Positions 1-5,467 of a stretch of DNA of 6,381 nucleotides are shown here, in pieces. Below the pieces are notes generated by a model. That model did not search any database. It was not told where the DNA came from and worked only from the letters and a program-made list of their open reading frames with translations. Position 1 is the first letter of the stretch, and each line of letters opens with the position of its first letter. A program made the translations under genes and the position numbers. The DNA is from an uncultured Candidatus Saccharibacteria bacterium (GTDB lineage: Bacteria; Patescibacteriota; Saccharimonadia; Saccharimonadales; UBA4665). Location: positions 1 through 6,381 of the forward strand of contig CAITDW010000248.1 in NCBI GenBank assembly GCA_903891235.1, given 5' to 3'.

Positions 1-1
1 A

Positions 2-1588
2 TCATATAGACTAGTAAATAATGGGGTAGAAATAGAAGGATCGTCTACATCTAATATCCCCTCGACTGTTCCAGCTCCGACGAGTCAACAGGTATTTGCT
101 AATCTAGCCCCTGGAGATATAATTAGTATGCAATCTAATCCTTCGATACCAGGTAAATTTCAGGGTACAGGTTTTAATACGGTAGAATTATACGGAAGAC
201 CACAAAACACGGGTACCGCAAAATTTCCTATAGATGCATTCGCTGAAGCAACTACTGAAAAAAGACAGAAACACAAAAATGGCATTGAGGGTTTAGAATT
301 TTCTGAACGCCAAAGAGACTTAATAAATAGAGTCTCCATGAACGCTATAAAGGCAAGAGTATCTGAAATAATGGGAGGTGATTTAGATATCCCAACTGAT
401 TTTTTTGTAGATCTAATGCCAGAAGAATTTTTTAGCAGCAATAATATTGCCGGAGCTTACTATTCCGAGGTAAATCACATAGGTTTGTTAGATATGTATC
501 CGGACCCAGATTCTCCTAAAGCACTAGCAAACATTACTAAAGTATTCATACACGAATATTTTCATTTTTTATCTAATCAGTATGGACTCTCTCGTGGTGA
601 TACCCCAAATTCTGTAAGAGTTGGATTTCGATTTTTAGGAAAAGATATTCGTGAGCAAAATAAGGGTAAATTAACAAGAGATTATTTTCTTTCTTTCAAT
701 GAAGGCGTTACTGAAATGCTAGCCCTTGAAACATTTGGTTTAATTTCTCAAGACTCGCATTTTATTAAAAGTGATGGTCAAGCTGTAAGACCCCATGAAG
801 CATACAAGGGATACAGAGAACTCGTAGATAGATTCATGGATGATGCTATTGAATATGAGGCAACAGGGTTATCCAAACCTGATCTTTGGAGGATGATTGC
901 TAAAGGCTATATAAATGGTGATCTTAAACACTTAACTGCATTAGTTCGTTCAACTTATCCAGGAATTAGTATTAGAGAGTTTGGCTTAATCACAGATGCT
1001 AGTGAGTTGCCAACGAGAGAAGACTTTGTCTGGACACCATCTAATGGAGGAGGCGGAAAAAACCCAAGATTATCTAGCTCTTACTTACAGAAATTACGAA
1101 TCAAACTTCAAGCAAAGCCAAAAAGTGATTATGATACTGACATTAATAGTGGACCTCTTCCACCAGATCCACCATCAACACCAGAAGGATTTGGTGATGT
1201 GATTAGGACGACAAGACAAAAAATGCTGCAAGAAGCAAAAATACAAACTAAAGACAATAAAGTTTTTACTAATGAACAAGGTCAGGAAATTCACGAGGAT
1301 AATAATGGCAATAAAATATATTCTGATCAAGATTGGCTAGTACCCACACTAGAATACATGCAGTACATCAGTTCAGAGTTTAAAAGTGGAAATATTACTG
1401 AACAAGAAGCATTATTTTTCATGGATGATTGGCTATTTAGGCAAAATAAAATTAGTATATTATCAGATGGCTTTGAAGGATTTTATGTAGTAAAACACAT
1501 GCTTTTTAGTCCTGAGACAACACAAGAAGATTTTGATAAATACCTGGGTTTGATAGATAAAAAAATTGCCTTACTGCGTGAACAGTAA
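2..1588 (+). CDS. Putative gluzincin-type zinc metalloprotease, 5' end outside window
   Basis: The frame is open from the left edge, with no stop and no ATG, GTG or TTG before the Met codon at 128, so the gene probably begins upstream. A GGAG at 113-116 leaves 128 possible as a start. The 42 codons before it read as Ser/Thr/Pro-rich protein. Counted from Met128, HEYFH lies at residues 142-146 (nt 551-565) and NEGVTE at 191-196 (nt 698-715). Together they match the HExxH plus downstream Glu arrangement of gluzincin peptidases: His142 and His146 with Glu192 or Glu196 as likely zinc ligands, and Glu143 as catalytic base. A Gly-rich stretch near 307-310 and a Pro-rich linker near 351-364 separate this from a C-terminal domain (about 380-486) that I do not recognise. 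A signal peptide cannot be judged without the N-terminus. The substrate is unknown; a secreted or surface protease is inference. The peptidase call is fairly firm, the family is not. Confidence 0.7.
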   Translation, partial: SYRLVNNGVEIEGSSTSNIPSTVPAPTSQQVFANLAPGDIISMQSNPSIPGKFQGTGFNTVELYGRPQNTGTAKFPIDAFAEATTEKRQKHKNGIEGLEFSERQRDLINRVSMNAIKARVSEIMGGDLDIPTDFFVDLMPEEFFSSNNIAGAYYSEVNHIGLLDMYPDPDSPKALANITKVFIHEYFHFLSNQYGLSRGDTPNSVRVGFRFLGKDIREQNKGKLTRDYFLSFNEGVTEMLALETFGLISQDSHFIKSDGQAVRPHEAYKGYRELVDRFMDDAIEYEATGLSKPDLWRMIAKGYINGDLKHLTALVRSTYPGISIREFGLITDASELPTREDFVWTPSNGGGGKNPRLSSSYLQKLRIKLQAKPKSDYDTDINSGPLPPDPPSTPEGFGDVIRTTRQKMLQEAKIQTKDNKVFTNEQGQEIHEDNNGNKIYSDQDWLVPTLEYMQYISSEFKSGNITEQEALFFMDDWLFRQNKISILSDGFEGFYVVKHMLFSPETTQEDFDKYLGLIDKKIALLREQ

Positions 1589-1621
1589 ATAATTTTTTTT
1601 AATCGTCCAAATAATTATTTA
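1586..1621. terminator. AT-only inverted repeat spanning two convergent stop codons
   Basis: A perfect 9-bp inverted repeat, TAAATAATT (1586-1594) and AATTATTTA (1613-1621), surrounds an 18-base spacer containing a run of T. It includes the TAA of the plus-strand metalloprotease gene and the TAA of the minus-strand carotenoid gene, which end 26 nt apart. The stem has no G or C, so as a terminator it would be weak. It may be a fortuitous product of AT-rich ends. Confidence 0.25.
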
Positions 1622-2433
1622 TTGCTTTCAAGTAAACGAAAACCAGCTATAACTACTGGCATACCCAGTCCAAATAGGGCGACAATAGCCATAGCCTGCT
1701 GAATTATAGTAGGGTTATGGAACTCATGCGAGATAGTACCAAAAGCATTAGCAGCTACTAAGAAAATAACTTCAGCCAGAAATAATTTACTTGGTTTTAT
1801 TAGGTAGTCTTTGGCTTTTGCAAAAAGACTAAAGTAAATTCCAATAATTACAAAGAATACCAGTGTCTCCAAGAACCAACCAGTAAAATTGCGAAAAGGT
1901 ACACCAAAATAGGCTCCGCCCTCATACCATGTGTATATTTTATTGACGTAAGAAGCAATTGGATCAAAGCTCATATCCCACATCGTCATTATCATAGCCG
2001 CTACAATTGGAACTCCGGCGATAGCAGTTCCACTGAGCTTGCCTAGTTTTCCAAAAATAATTCTAGATAGTACATAGGAGCAATATCCCATTGATATATA
2101 GCTAAACGTTACTAGCGGAGGGACTCCACCCCATAAGAAGCCATTAACCTTTGAGCTAGGATTATAGTAGTAAGGACCAAAGACACGGCCGGTATGAACT
2201 CCAAGGTATTCGGAAATAAAAGAAATTAATATAATGATTCCGAAAATAATAAATGTATGTTTTTTGCCAAATAGCTTAAAACTGTGAAGCAGCACGAATA
2301 TTAGTGGTGCAAGAAAGATAATAAAGCTCAGACCTGGATTTTTGACGGCCCATATATCTGTAAAAGCTATAAAGAATAACAGGATCCATCTTGCATATGT
2401 ACTTCCAGATAATTTATTTAGCGATGACTTCAT
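1615..2433 (-). CDS. Carotenoid biosynthesis protein, CruF/DUF422 family
   Basis: This is a 272-residue, very hydrophobic protein with about seven or eight membrane segments (roughly 15-31, 35-52, 60-76, 100-125, 136-152, 184-206, 218-234, 243-264). It carries the conserved pattern of the CruF/DUF422 (PF04240) family: SEYLGVHTG at 74-82 followed by FGPYYY, WGGVPPL at 101-107, WDMSFDP at 152-158, and the GGAYFGVP...NFTGW stretch at 172-186. Characterised members are carotenoid hydratases that add water to the psi end of acyclic carotenoids, such as bisanhydrobacterioruberin hydratase in haloarchaea and CruF in cyanobacteria. Length fits the family. No phytoene synthase, desaturase or other carotenoid gene is present in the window, so its substrate is unclear and a changed function is possible. 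It is transcribed alone from a promoter directly upstream and converges on the metalloprotease gene. Family assignment is firm; exact reaction is inferred. Confidence 0.85.
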   Translation of the reverse strand: MKSSLNKLSGSTYARWILLFFIAFTDIWAVKNPGLSFIIFLAPLIFVLLHSFKLFGKKHTFIIFGIIILISFISEYLGVHTGRVFGPYYYNPSSKVNGFLWGGVPPLVTFSYISMGYCSYVLSRIIFGKLGKLSGTAIAGVPIVAAMIMTMWDMSFDPIASYVNKIYTWYEGGAYFGVPFRNFTGWFLETLVFFVIIGIYFSLFAKAKDYLIKPSKLFLAEVIFLVAANAFGTISHEFHNPTIIQQAMAIVALFGLGMPVVIAGFRLLESNK

Positions 2434-2446
2434 AATATTTATGCTT

Positions 2447-2455
2447 ATTATATCA
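2447..2455 (-). promoter_or_regulatory. Extended -10 promoter of the carotenoid gene
   Basis: Read on the minus strand, TGATATAAT gives a consensus -10 (TATAAT, 2452-2447) preceded by the TGn extension. No convincing -35 lies 16-18 nt further up, which extended -10 promoters tolerate. The ATG begins 13 nt after the box, so transcription should start about 6 nt before the gene. No Shine-Dalgarno is visible. Confidence 0.55.
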
Positions 2456-2574
2456 GAAAGAAAATAATATTCCTTTTAAGAATCCTCACCATTTTGATAT
2501 TTCATAAATACTGCCAGTGCTGGTTATATAATACTTAACTCCATAAATGATAGTTCATGAAATTATATTCGCAT

Positions 2575-2594
2575 AAAAGCTTAGTATACTTTTG
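2575..2594. repeat. 20-nt sequence shared with the 3' end of the DUF5679 gene (copy 1)
   Basis: This stretch matches 5186-5205 in the same orientation at 19 of 20 positions, with one A/T difference. In both copies it covers the last codons and the TAA stop of a minus-strand reading frame (here the SDR remnant) plus the following AAGCTTTT. It marks the point where the SDR homology ends. Confidence 0.5.
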
Positions 2595-2703
2595 CTCCTG
2601 CTTCAGCTAGTCTTTGGCAAATCCCATAGCCAATTCCTTTAGCTCCGCCAGTTATTATGGCTGATTTATCTCTAAGTTGTAGTAGCTCATTAATTGGTTC
2701 CAT
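2581..2703 (-). pseudogene. Truncated short-chain dehydrogenase/reductase (N-terminal 40 residues)
   Basis: The frame starts at ATG (2703-2701) and encodes 40 residues before a TAA. Residues 13-40 are a clear SDR N-terminus: a beta strand (KSAIITGG), the TGxxxGIG cofactor-binding motif (T18 to G25), then the helix and start of the second strand (RLAEAGAKVY). Full SDRs are about 250 residues and need a downstream YxxxK active site, which is absent. None of the three minus-strand frames continues the SDR fold below 2581, so this is a deletion or replacement, not a simple frameshift. The ATG lies 11 nt after the permease stop, with only a weak AGAAG upstream, which makes the intact ancestor the probable third gene of the ABC operon. 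The 123-base stretch from 2456 to 2580 that follows holds no gene I can recognise. A short functional peptide is possible but unlikely. Confidence 0.8.
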
Positions 2704-2714
2704 ATTATCTTCTA

Positions 2715-3449
2715 TTATTCTTGTCGCCGGATTGTTATCGATCCAAGTATTAATGCTACAATCCCAAAACTGGCAACCACCAATAAGTCACGAACGTATT
2801 CACCAGTCATTCCTGAATGTATTGTTACTTGTTTCATCGCATCAACGCTATAGGTGAGGGGCATAATGTCTGCAAACCATTGCAAGGGTTGTGCCATTGA
2901 TGTGCGTGCAACAAACAGACCACAAGTTAAAAGTTGCGGAAATAGGAAAGCAGGCATAAATTGAATCGCCTGAAACTCACTAGTAGCGAAAGCACTCAGG
3001 AATAAACCAAGGGAAGTACCCAGAAATGCTGCAAAGACTACAGCAATTAGGGTAGGTAATACTCCACCCATTACTGTAACTTTTAGAATGCCGAGCATTA
3101 CTCCACCCGATATTAGTGCCTGACAAAAACCTAAGAATGAAAATGCGATCGCATATCCAAAAATAAAGTCAGTTTTAGCCATCGGAGTTGTCATTAATCT
3201 GTCGAGAGTTCCAGTTGTTCTTTCTCTGAGTGTTACTACTGATGTGATTAAGAACATCATGGTCATAGGAAAAACACCTAAAAGCATTGGCGCTATAGAA
3301 TTAAAGGTTGAAGGTTCATTCTGAAATACATATTTTAATATTGTTAACAGCATCGGTGGAACTATAAATAGTAGAGCCAGAGTTCTTGGGTCATGCCCTA
3401 ATTGTCTTAGTACACGTACTGAAGTCGATAGTGTTTTAGTTATGCTCAT
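2715..3449 (-). CDS. ABC-2 type transporter permease
   Basis: This 244-residue membrane protein has about six hydrophobic segments (roughly 24-42, 52-73, 95-118, 126-152, 161-181, 221-240), the usual ABC-2 export permease topology. Diagnostic features are the cytoplasmic RERTTGTLDRLMTTP stretch (75-89) after the second segment, where the coupling region meets the ATPase, and the LTYSVDAMKQ stretch (198-207) before the last segment, as in DrrB/NodJ-like permeases. Length is typical. Its ATG overlaps the TGA of the ATPase gene (ATGA, 3449-3446), indicating translational coupling and a two-part exporter that would assemble as two permeases with two ATPases. Substrate cannot be read from sequence; relatives export drugs, lipids or polysaccharides. 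Confidence 0.9.
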   Translation of the reverse strand: MSITKTLSTSVRVLRQLGHDPRTLALLFIVPPMLLTILKYVFQNEPSTFNSIAPMLLGVFPMTMMFLITSVVTLRERTTGTLDRLMTTPMAKTDFIFGYAIAFSFLGFCQALISGGVMLGILKVTVMGGVLPTLIAVVFAAFLGTSLGLFLSAFATSEFQAIQFMPAFLFPQLLTCGLFVARTSMAQPLQWFADIMPLTYSVDAMKQVTIHSGMTGEYVRDLLVVASFGIVALILGSITIRRQE

Positions 3450-4174
3450 TCTTTTTTGTCCCCAACTAGCTTAAGGAAACATTCTTCTATTGTTTTTGAA
3501 CCTGTCTCTGTTTTGAGATCATCTGGTGAGCTATGAGCAATTAATTTACCATGTCTTATGAGAACCAAATCATCACATCTTTCAGCTTCATCCATGGAAT
3601 GGCTCGATAATAGAATAGTAGTGCCTTGATTAGTTAGTTTATTGAATAATTCCCATAAACTAGCCCGAAGTACTGGATCGAGTCCGATTGTCGGTTCGTC
3701 GAGAACCATGAGTTTTGGAGATCCGATTAAGGCAACAGATAAAGATGCTCTTTGTTTTTGACCACCGGAAAGATTCTTGACTAAACTATTGGCTTTATCT
3801 GTCAGGTCCACAGATATAAGAACATCCTTAATTATTTGTTTAGCCTGCTTTTTCTTGTGTCCCATCATTGTGGTGAAATATTTCAAATTTTCTCGGACAG
3901 TAAGATCAGGATAGATAGAGAGCTCTTGTGTCATATAGCTCATCACATCTCTTAACTTTTTCGAGCCAGCCGGGAGTCCAAATATTTCAATACTACCTGA
4001 TGTTAGCTGTTGTCTCCCAACAATGCTTCTGATGAGAGTGGTCTTACCGGCTCCTGAAGGGCCGATAAAACCAATAGATTTACCAATAGGAAGATCCACA
4101 TTTATATTCCTAAGAGCTTTTGTTGTGCCACCAAGAGTAATAGACAGATTCTTTATTTTAACCGATGCTTCCAT
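3446..4174 (-). CDS. ABC transporter ATP-binding protein
   Basis: This protein powers the adjacent permease. Counted from the ATG at 4174 (242 residues), all nucleotide-binding motifs are present in order: Walker A GPSGAGKTT (38-46), Q-loop Gln83, signature LSGGQ (135-139), Walker B LMVLDEP (155-161), D-loop GLDP (164-167) and switch His192. The arrangement and the short C-terminal tail fit the DrrA/CcmA-like exporter group. Possible starts are TTG 4195, ATG 4186 and ATG 4174. None has a Shine-Dalgarno. ATG 4174 is chosen because an extended -10 (TGATATGAT) ends 7 nt before it, which places the other two inside or upstream of the promoter, and because the protein then begins a few residues before the first beta strand, as usual. 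It is the first gene of the operon. Confidence 0.92.
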   Translation of the reverse strand: MEASVKIKNLSITLGGTTKALRNINVDLPIGKSIGFIGPSGAGKTTLIRSIVGRQQLTSGSIEIFGLPAGSKKLRDVMSYMTQELSIYPDLTVRENLKYFTTMMGHKKKQAKQIIKDVLISVDLTDKANSLVKNLSGGQKQRASLSVALIGSPKLMVLDEPTIGLDPVLRASLWELFNKLTNQGTTILLSSHSMDEAERCDDLVLIRHGKLIAHSSPDDLKTETGSKTIEECFLKLVGDKKE

Positions 4175-4181
4175 AAGAACT

Positions 4182-4190
4182 ATCATATCA
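4182..4190 (-). promoter_or_regulatory. Extended -10 promoter of the ABC operon, leaderless type
   Basis: The minus strand reads TGATATGAT, a one-mismatch -10 (4187-4182) with the TGn extension, then seven bases (AGTTCTT) and ATG 4174. The best -35 at 17 nt spacing is poor (TTATTA, 4210-4205). Transcription would start at or beside the ATG. The spacing is the same as in the AAA+ gene promoter near the right end of the window. Confidence 0.45.
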
Positions 4191-4271
4191 AACAAGTACT
4201 TTATTAATAAAAGATTACATTATTGAGTAGTCTTGGGTAATCAGATCGATATTTTCTGTAACCTTATATAC

Positions 4272-4307
4272 TAGACATAACTGATTAAATATTGTATAAT
4301 GTATAAT
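4272..4307 (+). promoter_or_regulatory. Strong sigma70-type promoter with duplicated -10 box
   Basis: TAGACA (4272-4277, 5 of 6 to consensus) is followed after 17 bases by a perfect TATAAT (4295-4300). A second TATAAT lies 7 bases further on (4302-4307), as a tandem TATAATG repeat; it has no -35 at proper spacing. This promoter drives the 228-residue gene, leaving a 5' leader of about 25 nt. It sits in the divergent spacer opposite the ABC operon promoter. Confidence 0.75.
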
Positions 4308-4319
4308 GTAATTTATTAA

Positions 4320-4325
4320 AAGGAG
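4320..4325 (+). promoter_or_regulatory. Shine-Dalgarno AAGGAG for the 228-residue gene
   Basis: AAGGAG sits exactly 6 nt before ATG 4332. This fixes the start codon and matches the spacing at the DUF5679 gene, in contrast to the Shine-Dalgarno-free genes in this window. Confidence 0.85.
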
Positions 4326-4331
4326 AATATA

Positions 4332-5018
4332 ATGAGCGAAAAATTAAATGTATTCAGCGAATTTAAAGGCAGTATAGATGAAATACAGTCTTATTTAGAA
4401 ACAGGCTCAAGTTTTTCTGATGAAACCAATGCTGTTATTTGTTCAAAATCAGACATATATGGTTCTAGTGCATCGATAATGAGTATTCATGATGATACAC
4501 AATTGGCACAATCTGAAGCTGATACTATGCAGACTCAATATGGATTCGAGGATTATAATGATTATGATTCTTCTGTACAAAGATATTCTCTTAAAACTGT
4601 GGTTTTAAGAGGAATTACTAGAATATTAGTTGCAAGGGAAATATGGAGTCCAGTAAGCAAAAAAGGAACTATATTGGGAGGAATAGAGCTACAAAGATCA
4701 CGACAATTAGCTGTAAATGATGATATTCAAGGTCAAATAGAGAGAATTAGAGCAGGTGAGGACGACAATCCAGAAAGTCCTTTTGCAGTAATTCATGCCA
4801 ATTGTGATGGTAATTTTGGTATTAATCAGTACGATTTAGAATCCTTCGATATACCTGAAGTGGAAGCTATAGCTCGGGCCAAAAAACTAGATGAAGAACT
4901 CGGTTATAGTATCCCTTCTGGAGACGTAGCTGACAATAATTCTTATTTTGCTCAACAAATAGTCAACCAAGCTGTAAAATATGCGCTAAAATCCACCGCG
5001 ACCTACACGCTTAAATAG
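4332..5018 (+). CDS. Hypothetical acidic protein, 228 residues
   Basis: I do not recognise the family. The start is secure: a strong promoter and AAGGAG at 6 nt spacing. The protein is hydrophilic and acidic, with no signal peptide or membrane segment visible, so it is probably cytoplasmic. The first 85 residues are rich in Ser, Asp, Glu and Tyr (an acidic DYNDYDSS run at 75-82), suggesting a flexible region. A more structured part follows (about 87-125) with alternating hydrophobic residues (KTVVLRGITRILVAREIW), likely beta strands. The middle (132-150) is charged and the end is helical (about 172-222). Two Cys residues (37 and 158) form no metal motif. It is transcribed alone, divergently from the ABC operon, and ends before a set of hairpins. 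The promoter strength suggests high expression. Confidence 0.75.
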   Translation: MSEKLNVFSEFKGSIDEIQSYLETGSSFSDETNAVICSKSDIYGSSASIMSIHDDTQLAQSEADTMQTQYGFEDYNDYDSSVQRYSLKTVVLRGITRILVAREIWSPVSKKGTILGGIELQRSRQLAVNDDIQGQIERIRAGEDDNPESPFAVIHANCDGNFGINQYDLESFDIPEVEAIARAKKLDEELGYSIPSGDVADNNSYFAQQIVNQAVKYALKSTATYTLK

Positions 5019-5106
5019 CAATTCTTAGTAGTCAATACTTCTATTTAGATTGGCCATAAGCTTCTATATATCAAGCAATGAAGAAAGACTAGGATAGTTA
5101 ATATAA

Positions 5107-5140
5107 ATAAAATAACCACAAATAAATGTGGTAATTTTAT
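5107..5140. terminator. Intrinsic terminator hairpin between convergent genes
   Basis: ACCACA (5115-5120) pairs with TGTGGT (5127-5132) around a 6-base loop. After one A/A mismatch the stem continues for seven A-T pairs (5107-5113 with 5134-5140). The right arm is T-rich on the plus strand and the left arm becomes T-rich on the minus strand, so it can stop transcription from both the 228-residue gene and the DUF5679 gene. Confidence 0.6.
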
Positions 5141-5160
5141 CGATTTTTAGTGCAAAATCG
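5141..5160. terminator. Second hairpin in the convergent terminator region
   Basis: CGATTTT (5141-5147) pairs perfectly with AAAATCG (5154-5160) around a 6-base loop. It follows directly on the previous hairpin. The tail is AT-rich on both sides but lacks a long T run, so it is a supporting hairpin, not a clear terminator alone. Confidence 0.4.
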
Positions 5161-5172
5161 TTATTAAAATAT

Positions 5173-5194
5173 TAAGCTTAACTAAAAAAGCTTA
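5173..5194 (-). terminator. Hairpin overlapping the DUF5679 stop codon
   Basis: TAAGCTT (5173-5179) and AAGCTTA (5188-5194) form a 7-bp stem with an 8-base loop. On the minus strand the stem begins with the TAA stop of the DUF5679 gene and is followed by ATATTTTA. It is a weak terminator candidate, backed up by the two hairpins further on. Confidence 0.35.
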
Positions 5195-5205
5195 GTATTC
5201 TTTTG
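5186..5205. repeat. 20-nt sequence shared with the SDR remnant (copy 2)
   Basis: This is the partner of 2575-2594, with 19 of 20 bases identical. It covers the last four codons and the stop of the DUF5679 gene and the start of its 3' hairpin. Confidence 0.5.
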
Positions 5206-5383
5206 TTGCGCCGTCTTTCATTGCTTTTTCGGCGTTGTCCTTTGACATCATTGCACAAACAGTTGTGCCGCATTTCTCATGCTTTCCTTTTGCCATAAAA
5301 CCACCTTTAGCAGTTTGGTAAATCCCTGGTGCTGACAATTCAACTCCTTTTTCTTTGCATTTAACGCAATATCCTGTAACCAT
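5192..5383 (-). CDS. DUF5679-type zinc-ribbon small protein
   Basis: This 63-residue protein is basic in its middle part, with CVKC near the N-terminus (Cys6, Cys9) and CGTTVC further on (Cys38, Cys43), separated by a GG-containing hairpin region (TAKGGFMAKGK, 24-34). This is the layout of the small DUF5679 family common in CPR bacteria, whose members usually read CxxC...CPxCG and are thought to bind zinc. Here the second knuckle is CxxxxC (38-43) instead of CxxC, with His35 as a possible extra ligand. The C-terminal tail (44-63) is short, charged and helical. Function of the family is unknown to me; nucleic-acid or ribosome association is only a guess from fold and size. The start is supported by AAGGAG 6 nt upstream. 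It follows the AAA+ gene by 84 nt but has its own -10 box. Confidence 0.8.
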   Translation of the reverse strand: MVTGYCVKCKEKGVELSAPGIYQTAKGGFMAKGKHEKCGTTVCAMMSKDNAEKAMKDGATKEY

Positions 5384-5389
5384 GTCTAT

Positions 5390-5395
5390 CTCCTT
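5390..5395 (-). promoter_or_regulatory. Shine-Dalgarno AAGGAG for the DUF5679 gene
   Basis: Minus-strand AAGGAG (5395-5390) lies 6 nt before ATG 5383, the same spacing as at the 228-residue gene. Confidence 0.8.
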
Positions 5396-5415
5396 TTAAA
5401 TTAATTACTTAATTA

Positions 5416-5421
5416 ATTATA
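5416..5421 (-). promoter_or_regulatory. Probable -10 box of the DUF5679 gene
   Basis: A perfect TATAAT is read on the minus strand, 32 nt upstream of the ATG. The best -35-like hexamer is TTACAA at 5446-5441 with a long 19-base spacer, so only the -10 is convincing. The surrounding DNA is extremely AT-rich, which raises the chance of a random match. Confidence 0.4.
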
Positions 5422-5467
5422 ACGCATGAATTGAATATATTTGTAATAAAAGCAAAAATTAGCGGTT

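Noticed and set aside
160..441. Minus-strand open frame of 93 codons inside the metalloprotease gene
   Set aside because: It has no recognisable protein features or start signals, and the opposite strand is a convincing coding frame.
996..1202. Plus-strand open frame of 68 codons inside the metalloprotease gene
   Set aside because: It is a shifted-frame shadow of the protease linker region with no Shine-Dalgarno or protein signature.
2514..2523. Palindrome CCAGTGCTGG as an operator or terminator
   Set aside because: The arms are only 4 bp with a 2-base centre, there is no T tail, and it is too far from a promoter to support a regulatory call.
2657..2857. Plus-strand open frame of 66 codons over the SDR stump and permease end
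   Set aside because: The minus strand holds clear SDR and ABC-2 permease sequence; the plus frame is an antisense shadow.
4175..4195. TTG 4195 or ATG 4186 as start of the ABC ATPase
   Set aside because: Both lie in or before the -10 box, lack Shine-Dalgarno sites and add residues not needed by the ATPase fold.
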